A stretch of 64,000 nt of DNA, taken from assembly GCF_900302455.1 (NCBI RefSeq), contig NZ_ONZG01000001.1, positions 605,760-669,759 of the forward strand, given 5' to 3'. Shown piece by piece: positions 50,721-60,876 of the stretch. Each line of letters begins with the position of its first letter. Within the stretch, counting starts at the first letter, position 1. The notes beneath the pieces are model-generated. The model ran no database searches. It worked only from the letters and a program-made list of their open reading frames with translations, and was not told the DNA's origin. Position numbers and translations under genes: made by a program. This stretch comes from Falsiruegeria mediterranea M17. GTDB taxonomy: Bacteria > Pseudomonadota > Alphaproteobacteria > Rhodobacterales > Rhodobacteraceae.

Positions 50721-52139
50721 ATGACACAAGAAAAATGGGGACAACTCCGTCAAAAACTGCTCAAGACAGTTGGACAGAACAACTACTCGACCTGGATCGA
50801 ACCGCTTGAGTTCCAGGAGCTGCACGATGGGGTTGCAGTCTTTACGGTTCCGACAAACTTCATGGGAAATTACGTCAGCCAGAACTTCGCTGATCTGATC
50901 CTGTACGAACTCAACAGCTCGGGTGAATCCGTGCAGCGCATTGCGTTTCGGGTTGCTGCGAACTCTCCGGCACGGCCTGCGACAGCGACCGCCTCTGTCG
51001 GCAAGCGCCCAACCGAGAGCAAACACGCGACCCCGACCACGGAGACCGTTTCCACGGACACTCGTGCAACCGGTAGCGCATTTGACCCGTTGGATTCGCT
51101 GCAAGCCGCGCCGCTGGACGCGCGCTTTACCTTTGACAGCTTTGTTGTCGGCAAGCCCAACGAACTGGCCCATGCCGCTGCGCGCCGCGTGTCCGAGGGC
51201 GGTCCAGTGACCTTCAATCCGTTGGTTCTGTATGGCGGCGTTGGCCTTGGTAAAACGCACCTGATGCACGCCATCGCCTGGGAACTGAAATCGAAACGCC
51301 CTGACCTGAACGTGCTGTACCTGTCGGCAGAACAGTTCATGTATCGCTTTGTACAGGCCCTGCGCGAACGCCGAATGATGGACTTCAAACATCTGTTCCG
51401 CTCGGTCGACGTGCTGATGGTCGACGACGTGCAGTTCATTGCGGGCAAGGATTCCACCCAGGAAGAGTTCTTTCACACCTTCAACGCGCTGGTGGACCAG
51501 AACAAACAGATCATTATCTCGGCGGACCGCGCCCCAGGCGAGATCAAGGATCTGGAAGACCGCGTAAAATCGCGCCTGCAATGTGGGCTGGTTGTCGATC
51601 TGCATCCCACCGACTATGAACTGCGCTTGGGCATTCTGCAGAACAAGGTTCAGCAGCACAAAGCCACCTATCCCGACCTCAAGATCGCGGATGGCGTGCT
51701 GGAGTTTCTGGCGCACCGGATTTCGACCAACGTGCGTGTGCTCGAAGGTGCTCTGACCCGTCTCTTTGCGTTTGCTTCTCTGGTGGGGCGCGAGATCGAT
51801 ATGGATCTGACGCAGGACTGCCTGGCCGATGTGCTGCGCGCCTCCGAGCGCAAGATCACGGTCGAGGAAATCCAGCGCAAGGTGTCCGACTATTACAACA
51901 TCCGTCTCAGCGACATCATTGGCCCCAAGCGCCTGCGGTCCTATGCCCGCCCGCGTCAGGTTGCGATGTATTTGTGCAAGCAGCTCACCAGCCGCTCGCT
52001 GCCCGAAATCGGTCGCCGCTTTGGCGGGCGTGACCACACCACGGTCATGCACGGCGTTAAGCGCATCGAAGAGCTGAAACTGACCGATGGGCAGATTGCC
52101 GAAGACGTCGAGATGCTGCGCCGCGCGCTCGAGGCATAG
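50721..52139 (+). CDS. dnaA: Chromosomal replication initiator DnaA
   Basis: A 472-residue initiator. Domain I starts MTQEKWGQLRQKLLKTVGQNNYSTW, followed by a variable linker (about 85-125). Domain III has Walker A GGVGLGKTHLMHA and Walker B VDDVQFI, and domain IV the DNA-binding signature GGRDHTTVMHGV. Homology begins at the ATG at 50721; the upstream ATGs at 50697 and 50700 are less likely. It unwinds oriC in its ATP form. Confidence 0.97.
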   Translation: MTQEKWGQLRQKLLKTVGQNNYSTWIEPLEFQELHDGVAVFTVPTNFMGNYVSQNFADLILYELNSSGESVQRIAFRVAANSPARPATATASVGKRPTESKHATPTTETVSTDTRATGSAFDPLDSLQAAPLDARFTFDSFVVGKPNELAHAAARRVSEGGPVTFNPLVLYGGVGLGKTHLMHAIAWELKSKRPDLNVLYLSAEQFMYRFVQALRERRMMDFKHLFRSVDVLMVDDVQFIAGKDSTQEEFFHTFNALVDQNKQIIISADRAPGEIKDLEDRVKSRLQCGLVVDLHPTDYELRLGILQNKVQQHKATYPDLKIADGVLEFLAHRISTNVRVLEGALTRLFAFASLVGREIDMDLTQDCLADVLRASERKITVEEIQRKVSDYYNIRLSDIIGPKRLRSYARPRQVAMYLCKQLTSRSLPEIGRRFGGRDHTTVMHGVKRIEELKLTDGQIAEDVEMLRRALEA

Positions 52140-52160
52140 ACTTACGACCACCACTCATGA

Positions 52161-52195
52161 AAAAGGGTCTTGGACACGCTCCGGGGCCCTTTTTT
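52161..52195 (+). terminator. dnaA terminator
   Basis: Stem AAAGGGTC (52162-52169) with GGCCCTTT (52185-52192), eight pairs with one G-U, and a run of six T residues. Confidence 0.75.
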
Positions 52196-52376
52196 GTTCG
52201 CCGGTTGTGTGCTGCGGTCAACGATTTGCTTTGATCTGTGTCCCAAGGGCCACGCGGGCCTTGACGCTCCCTGCATTCCAGCGGACAAATCCATGAAAAA
52301 ACTTGTACCGCAGGCCTGACCCGTTAGGGTGCCTGTCCCGGCCATCTCGCTGGCCCAAGAAAAGGATGTAGGGATT

Positions 52377-53495
52377 ATGAAGATCAGCATCGAACGCGGC
52401 ACGCTGCTCAAGGCCGTGTCTCAGGCCCAATCCGTTGTGGAACGCCGCAACACTATCCCGATCCTGGCAAATGTTCTGATCGAAGCCGAAGGCGACAGCG
52501 TGCAATTTCGCGCCACCGATCTGGACATCGAAGTTGTGGACAAGGCCCCCGCTCAGGTCGAGCGAGCAGGCGCCACCACGGTTGCCGCCACCACCCTGCA
52601 CGAGATTGTACGCAAGCTGCCCGACGGGGCACTCGTGACACTCACGGCCGACAGCGCCACGGGCCGTCTGACAGTTGATGCAGGTCGGTCGAATTTCTCG
52701 CTGGCGACGCTGCCGCGCGAAGATTTTCCGGTCATGGCCTCGTCCGAGTACCAGTCGAACTTTACTGCGCCGGCCGCTGTGCTGCGCCGCCTGTTCGACA
52801 AGTCGAAATTTGCGATCTCAACCGAAGAGACCCGCTATTACCTGAACGGTGTCTACCTGCATGTCACCGACGCCGATGGCGGCAAGGTGCTGCGTGCCGT
52901 GGCGACCGATGGTCACCGCCTGGCCCGTATTGATGCCGAACTGCCCGCAGGATCTGCGGACATGCCAGGTGTGATCGTGCCGCGCAAGACCGTGGGCGAG
53001 CTGCGCAAGCTGCTGGACGATGATGAGATGGATATCGCCGTGTCGGTCAGCGAAACCAAAGTACGTTTTGCCACACCGGACATTACCCTGACGTCCAAGG
53101 TGATCGATGGCACCTTCCCTGACTACACGCGCGTGATCCCACAGGGCAACACCCGCCGGTTGGAGGTGGATGCATCCGAGTTCGCCCAGGCCGTAGATCG
53201 GGTTGCGACAGTTTCGTCCGAACGCTCACGCGCGGTGAAGTTGCAGCTGGAAGAAGACCGTCTGATCCTGTCGGTCAATGCTCCCGACAGCGGCGCGGCC
53301 GAGGAAGAGTTGGCCGTGGCCTATGGCGACGAGCGGCTCGAGATCGGGTTCAATGCCAAATACCTGCTGGAAATCGCGTCTCAGGTGGACCGCGAGAATG
53401 CGGTGTTCATGTTCAATTCTGCGGGTGATCCGACCCTGATGCGGGAAGGTAACGACCAGAGCGCGGTTTATGTCGTCATGCCGATGCGTGTCTGA
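52377..53495 (+). CDS. dnaN: DNA polymerase III beta sliding clamp
   Basis: A 372-residue clamp of normal length. MKISIERGTLLKAVSQAQSVVERRNTIPIL, then YYLNGVYLH, ATDGHRLA and the C-terminal YVVMPMRV are standard. The ATG at 52377 follows GTAGGGAT. It encircles DNA as a ring dimer and tethers polymerase III. Confidence 0.97.
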   Translation: MKISIERGTLLKAVSQAQSVVERRNTIPILANVLIEAEGDSVQFRATDLDIEVVDKAPAQVERAGATTVAATTLHEIVRKLPDGALVTLTADSATGRLTVDAGRSNFSLATLPREDFPVMASSEYQSNFTAPAAVLRRLFDKSKFAISTEETRYYLNGVYLHVTDADGGKVLRAVATDGHRLARIDAELPAGSADMPGVIVPRKTVGELRKLLDDDEMDIAVSVSETKVRFATPDITLTSKVIDGTFPDYTRVIPQGNTRRLEVDASEFAQAVDRVATVSSERSRAVKLQLEEDRLILSVNAPDSGAAEEELAVAYGDERLEIGFNAKYLLEIASQVDRENAVFMFNSAGDPTLMREGNDQSAVYVVMPMRV

Positions 53496-53558
53496 TCGCG
53501 CGTTCCGCGCGATGCCTCTGGCGGCCGCATTTTTCACGAGAAGAAGGGGTAGGGTCTC

Positions 53559-54656
53559 GTGCTGGCTCTGACCTCGTTGACCATATCTCATTTCCGCTCA
53601 CACAAGGTGGCGCGGCTGTCGTTGGACGGTCGACCGGTTGCGATTCACGGGGCAAACGGGGCGGGCAAGACCAACATCCTTGAAGCGGTGTCCCTGTTTT
53701 CCCCAGGGCGCGGCATGCGGCGGGCCAGTGCGGCCGAGATGACCCGGCGCCCCGAGGCCTTGGGCTGGAAGCTGCAAGGCGTGTTGGACGTGCAGGGTCA
53801 ATGCCACGAGATCGAAACCTGGTCCGATGGCGGCGGCGCTCGACAGGTGCGGATCAACGATAAAACGGCCAATCAGGTGGCTTTGGGGCAACTGTCGCGG
53901 GTAGTTTGGCTTGTGCCTTCGATGGACCGGCTGTGGATCGAAGGCGCCGATGGGCGGCGGCGATTTTTGGACCGCATGGCGTTGAGCTTTGATCCGGGCC
54001 ATGCCGAGGCCTCGCTGCTCTATGAAAAGGCCATGCGCGAGCGCAACAAGCTGCTCAAGGAGCAAATCCGCGACGATCATTGGTACGTGGCGCTGGAGCG
54101 GCAGATGGCCGAGGCAGGCACCCGCATTCATCAGGGGCGGCTGTCGGCGCTGGAGCTGGTCCGGCAGGCCCAGGAGCAGGCACAAACGGCCTTCCCCTCA
54201 GCCGATCTTGAACTGGTGCAAACCGAAGGGGCCATGCCCGAAACCGAAAATGACTTGCGCGAGGCGCTGATCGAAAGCCGGTTCCGTGATCTGGCAGCGG
54301 GGCGGACGTTGGTCGGACCGCATCGCAGTGACCTGTATGGTGTGTTTGCTGCCAAGGGCGTGCCAGCCAAAGATTGCTCGACCGGGGAGCAAAAGGCGCT
54401 GCTGGTCTCGCTGATCCTGTCCAACGCCCGCGCATTGGCAGCCCAGACCGGCGCACCGCCGATCGTACTGCTGGACGAGGTCGCGGCCCATCTCGACGCT
54501 GGTCGTCGTGCGGCGCTCTATGACGAGATCTGCGCGCTTGGCACCCAAGCGTGGATGACCGGCACCGGGCCCGAGTTGTTCGCCGAGTTGGAAACCCGCG
54601 CCCAGTTCCTGGACGTCACCGAACACGATGGCGTGTCCGAGGTTCACGCCCGATGA
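53559..54656 (+). CDS. recF: DNA replication/repair protein RecF
   Basis: A 365-residue SMC-like ATPase. Walker A is GANGAGKTNILEA near residues 31-43, the signature STGEQKALL near 275, and Walker B IVLLDEVAAHLD near 304. The GTG at 53559 follows GGGGTAGGG. RecF loads RecA at gaps with RecO and RecR. Its stop overlaps the next start (ATGA). Confidence 0.95.
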   Translation: MLALTSLTISHFRSHKVARLSLDGRPVAIHGANGAGKTNILEAVSLFSPGRGMRRASAAEMTRRPEALGWKLQGVLDVQGQCHEIETWSDGGGARQVRINDKTANQVALGQLSRVVWLVPSMDRLWIEGADGRRRFLDRMALSFDPGHAEASLLYEKAMRERNKLLKEQIRDDHWYVALERQMAEAGTRIHQGRLSALELVRQAQEQAQTAFPSADLELVQTEGAMPETENDLREALIESRFRDLAAGRTLVGPHRSDLYGVFAAKGVPAKDCSTGEQKALLVSLILSNARALAAQTGAPPIVLLDEVAAHLDAGRRAALYDEICALGTQAWMTGTGPELFAELETRAQFLDVTEHDGVSEVHAR

Positions 54657-55273
54657 CCGTCACCGCTTGGGAGTTGACCCTATACGCTGGCGCCCTGCTG
54701 GTTTTGTTCCTGACGCCCGGTCCCGTCTGGCTGGCAATCATCGCACGCTCGCTCAGCGGCGGGTTCCAGGCGGCCTGGCCGCTGGCGCTTGGCGTCGCGA
54801 TTGGGGATATCCTCTGGCCGCTGTTGGCGATCATCGGCGTGTCTTGGCTGGTGAACGAGATCGAAGGCTTCATGACCGTTCTGCGCTATGTGGCCAGCGG
54901 CGTGTTCCTGCTGATGGGTGTTGGCGTGCTGCGCCATGCAGGCGACACGATCCGCGAAAACAAGGCGCTGACCAAGCCTGGCAAATGGGCGGGGTTCATG
55001 GCCGGGCTGATCGTTATCTTGGCCAATCCCAAGGCGATCCTGTTTTATATGGGCATGCTGCCGGGGTTCTTTGACCTCAGCCAGATCACCCGCACCGACA
55101 TCCTCCCGATCCTTGCACTGTCCTTCACAGTGCCCCTGCTGGGCAACCTTGCTTTTGCTCTGTTCATCGACCGGGTGCGCAGTGTTTTGACCTCGCCGCA
55201 AACGATGCGACGGACCAATATCGTGGCCGGTTGCCTGCTGATCTGTGTTGGTCTGATTATTCCCTTTACGTGA
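54653..55273 (+). CDS. LysE/RhtB-family exporter
   Basis: A 206-residue membrane protein with about six helices. The N-terminal LFLTPGPVWLAIIARSLSGG and the NPKAILFYMGMLP segment are LysE/RhtB hallmarks for amino acid export. It is translationally coupled to recF by an ATGA overlap, which is an unusual link between a replication gene and an exporter. Substrate unknown. Confidence 0.87.
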   Translation: MTVTAWELTLYAGALLVLFLTPGPVWLAIIARSLSGGFQAAWPLALGVAIGDILWPLLAIIGVSWLVNEIEGFMTVLRYVASGVFLLMGVGVLRHAGDTIRENKALTKPGKWAGFMAGLIVILANPKAILFYMGMLPGFFDLSQITRTDILPILALSFTVPLLGNLAFALFIDRVRSVLTSPQTMRRTNIVAGCLLICVGLIIPFT

Positions 55274-55327
55274 CACAAAATATGGTGGGATGACGTGACA
55301 ATCCCCCCCAGAAAACGTATAAGGTGA

Positions 55328-57769
<2,442 letters not shown>

Positions 57770-57772
57770 CAC

Positions 57773-57845
57773 TGTGTAGGTTTCCCCATAGCACTGCGGA
57801 TACCTCATAGTTTTGCGGTATCCGCCCATAGTTCTGCGGTCCGTG
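57773..57845. repeat. CATAG-N3-TGCGG direct repeats, possible IS21-type end
   Basis: Three CATAG-N3-TGCGG units (57787-57799, 57806-57818, 57827-57839) follow TGTGTAGGTTTCCCC right after gyrB. An internal GCGGATACC/GGTATCCGC inverted repeat (57796-57804, 57817-57825) overlaps them. Multiple direct repeats behind a TG-starting end containing TTTCCCC resemble an IS21-family terminus, but no istAB is present. It may mark the left edge of the inserted restriction locus. Confidence 0.4.
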
Positions 57846-57874
57846 TTTTGAGCCCTTGTTGGTTTTTGGTCATG

Positions 57875-57906
57875 ATGCCCCGTCGGCAGTTGCGGGGCAT
57901 TTTCTT
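57875..57906 (+). terminator. Terminator downstream of gyrB
   Basis: Stem ATGCCCC (57875-57881) with GGGGCAT (57894-57900), loop of 12, then TTTTCTT. From here to 58090 no other feature is seen. Confidence 0.65.
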
Positions 57907-58090
57907 GTAGGCAGTCTATTCAGCAAGCTCGGTCGCGCCCAGAATGAATAAACCTGCCAGGCAGAAAGCGTGGGAAGCATCATAAAACGTTTGTCATAGC
58001 AGCCCGGCTCCGAGGGTATGCCTGAAAACTGGGTTTCAATCCAATCGACTGCTGGTAGAACCTTTGTAAGATCTATGAGGAACCAGCAGC

Positions 58091-59647
58091 GTGACTGACG
58101 AACAGAAGAAGAAGCTTGAGCAAAAGCTCTGGGATATTGCGAATGTTCTCCGGGGGCGGATGGATGCTGATGGTTTCCGCGACTACATCCTAGGTTTCAT
58201 TTTCTACAAGTATCTGTCGGAACGCCTGAATCTCTATGCCGACAAGATCCTCAAAGCCGATGGTCTGACCTTTGCAAACCTTGATGAGAATGATGCTGTT
58301 CATATTGGCATTCTCAAAGCAGTCGAGGAGAACGCGATCGAAGCGCTGGGATATTTCCTGAAGCCTTCCGAACTGTTCAGCGCCATCGCGGCCAAGGGCG
58401 CTCAGCCAAATACATTCATCCTCTCTGATCTGGCAAAGATCCTGAACAACATCCAGAAATCCACCATGGGCACTGAGTCCGAGGATGATTTCGACAACCT
58501 GTTTGAAGACCTGGATCTGAGTTCAAGCAAGCTTGGCCGCACTGAAGAAGCCAAGAATGCAGTTATCGCCAAGGTGCTTGGGCACCTTGATGCAATCGAC
58601 TTTCAGCTTCAGGACACCAAGTCTGACGTTCTGGGCGATGCCTATGAGTACCTCATTGGGCAGTTCGCCAGCGGGGCGGGCAAGAAAGCGGGGGAATTCT
58701 ATACGCCCCAGCAGGTTTCGACCATCCTGGCCCGGATCGTGACCACAGGCAAAACCCGCCTTCGTTCTGTTTACGACCCCACTTGCGGATCCGGGTCCCT
58801 GTTGTTGCGCGTGGCCCGCGAGGTTGAGCACGTGGGGGACTTCTTTGGCCAGGAACTGAACCGAACCACCTACAACCTCGCGCGGATGAACATGATCTTG
58901 CATGGGGTACATTACCGGAATTTCGATATCCGGCAGGAAGATACGCTGGAACATCCCCAGCATGACGGGCTGCTGTCGGAGGCTATCGTGGCCAACCCGC
59001 CATTTTCTGCGAAATGGTCGGCCAGCAAGATTTTTGAAAGCGACGACCGTTTCTCGGAGTATGGCAAGCTCGCCCCCAGTTCCAAGGCGGACTTCGCCTT
59101 CGTGCAGCATATGCTGCACCACCTGGACGAAGACGGCACAATGGCGGTGGTCTTGCCCCATGGGGTGCTGTTCCGTGGCGGGGCCGAAGGGGCGATCCGT
59201 GAATTTCTGGTGGGAACCAAGAATTGGCTGGATGCGGTGATTGGCCTACCGGCCAACATCTTTTATGGCACTACAATTCCAACCTGACTGTTGGTTTTCA
59301 AGAAGTGCAAAGAGAACGAAGATGTCCTGTTCGTTGATGCATCTTCTTGTTTCGAAAAGGGCAAAAACCAGAATAATTTGCGTGACAAGGACGTGGACCG
59401 GATTGTCGAAGCTTACCGCATCCGTGCAGAGGAAGAACGGTTTAGCCATCGGGCCAATCTGGCCGAAATCCGTGAGAACGAGTTCAATTTGAACATCCCC
59501 CGTTATGTGGACACATATGATCCCGAGCCAGACGTGGACCTGGAAGCTACGACACGTCGTATCCACGACCTGAACCTTGATATGAAGGAAGTGGATGAGA
59601 CAATGCGTTCATTTTGCGCAGAATTGGGTTTGGAGGCCCCGGTATGA
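58091..59647 (+). pseudogene. hsdM: Type I restriction-modification N6-adenine methyltransferase subunit, interrupted by in-frame TGA
   Basis: A 518-codon HsdM reading frame with a single TGA at 59285-59287 (codon 399). Before it lie the N-terminal helical domain (about 8-150), SAM motif DPTCGSG (229-235) and catalytic NPPF (302-305). After it the same frame continues with LLVFKKCKENEDVLFVDASSCFEKG to a normal C-terminal region. The family usually reads IPTC-LLVFKK-like here, so one base change of a Cys codon explains the stop. The GTG at 58091 follows TGAGGA. The downstream part has no ATG or ribosome-binding site. It may be inactive, read through, or a sequencing error. Confidence 0.85.
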
Positions 59648-60852
59648 GGGCGTTCTCCCCATCTCTTCGGTTTCCAGAATTCGATCAGCCTTGGGAAAGC
59701 ACTCCGTTTTCCCAATTGTTGCGGCGTGTCAGCAACCCTGTCCAAGTGGCTCCGGGTGAGGTTTATCGAGAGATCGGGGTTCGTTCTCATGGGAAGGGGC
59801 TATTTCACAAGAGGCCGGTTTTTGGGGAAGCGTTGGGAAACAAGCGGGTTTTCCAAGTTGTTCCCGATGCACTCGTTCTGAACATTGTATTTGCATGGGA
59901 GCAAGCTGTTGCTCTGACTTCGGACAAAGAGGTGGAGTTCATTGCTTCACACCGTTTTCCAATGTTCTTGGAAAACGAAGAGCGTTCTTACCTGCCTTTC
60001 ATCAAGCAGCTTCTGCTTACGCCGAAAGGAAAGATCCTTCTGGAAATCGCCTCTCCTGGAGGGGCAGGGCGCAACAAAACTTTAGGACAAGACGCCTTCC
60101 TAAAATTAAAGCCCGTCGTTCCCAAGCGCGATGAACAAAAGAAGATAGCCGACTTCGTAGGTGCCGTAGCTGAAAAAGTATCTCTTTTGACTGAAAAAAA
60201 GTCCGCGATGGAGGAATACAAGCGCGGGGTGATGCAGCAGCTGTTCTCTCGGGCTCTGCGTTTCACCAGAGATGACGGTTCCGATTTCCCGGATTGGAAA
60301 GAGCGGAAGTTGGGCGGTTTGGGCGGCTTCGCAGGTGGAGGAACACCGGACACTAATGTTCTCGAGTATTGGAAGGGAAAAACGGCTTGGGTTTCCAGTT
60401 CTGATCTTGCTGAAAATCGGATCAAATCTCTTAAAATCGAGCGGAGGATTACTGAGGAAGCTATTCGTCAGAGCGCGACACAAATCACTCCTAAGGGTGC
60501 GGTTCTCATTGTTACGCGTGTTGGAATTGGTAAGTGCGCGATAGCGCCCGAGGACGTTTGCACCTCCCAAGATTTTACCAATTTCATTCCTAACGATGGA
60601 GTGCCTGAGTTTTATGCCTACTGGCTTTGCAGGAACAAGAGAAAGCTGCTGTCTGTAGCCCAAGGGACTTCGATAAAGGGTGTCACAACGCATGATCTGA
60701 AAGCTTTGACAATTATGTGCCCTCATCCCGACGAACAACGCAAAATCGCCGACTTCCTTTCCTCCATAGATGCCAAGATCGAAGCTGTATCCGCCCAGAT
60801 TTCCGAAATGGAGACCTTCAAAAAGGGCCTCCTGCAAAAGATGTTTGTCTGA
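59644..60852 (+). CDS. hsdS: Type I restriction-modification specificity subunit
   Basis: A 402-residue HsdS with two target-recognition domains, each followed by a conserved helical spacer: EQKKIADFVGAVAEKVSLL near residues 160-180 and EQRKIADFLSSIDAKIEAV near 365-385, then GLLQKMFV. Its ATG overlaps the hsdM stop (ATGA). Recognition half-sites are set by TRD1 (1-155) and TRD2 (205-360) and cannot be read from sequence. The TRDs are less GC-rich than the surrounding genome, typical of horizontally shuffled domains. Confidence 0.9.
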   Translation: MRAFSPSLRFPEFDQPWESTPFSQLLRRVSNPVQVAPGEVYREIGVRSHGKGLFHKRPVFGEALGNKRVFQVVPDALVLNIVFAWEQAVALTSDKEVEFIASHRFPMFLENEERSYLPFIKQLLLTPKGKILLEIASPGGAGRNKTLGQDAFLKLKPVVPKRDEQKKIADFVGAVAEKVSLLTEKKSAMEEYKRGVMQQLFSRALRFTRDDGSDFPDWKERKLGGLGGFAGGGTPDTNVLEYWKGKTAWVSSSDLAENRIKSLKIERRITEEAIRQSATQITPKGAVLIVTRVGIGKCAIAPEDVCTSQDFTNFIPNDGVPEFYAYWLCRNKRKLLSVAQGTSIKGVTTHDLKALTIMCPHPDEQRKIADFLSSIDAKIEAVSAQISEMETFKKGLLQKMFV

Positions 60853-60876
60853 TTTCATTCCCCAAAAGGATTTTTC

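Noticed and set aside
59291..59647. Separate gene for the HsdM C-terminal part starting at TTG 59291
   Set aside because: Same frame as hsdM directly after the TGA, no ribosome-binding site; better explained as the rest of one interrupted gene.
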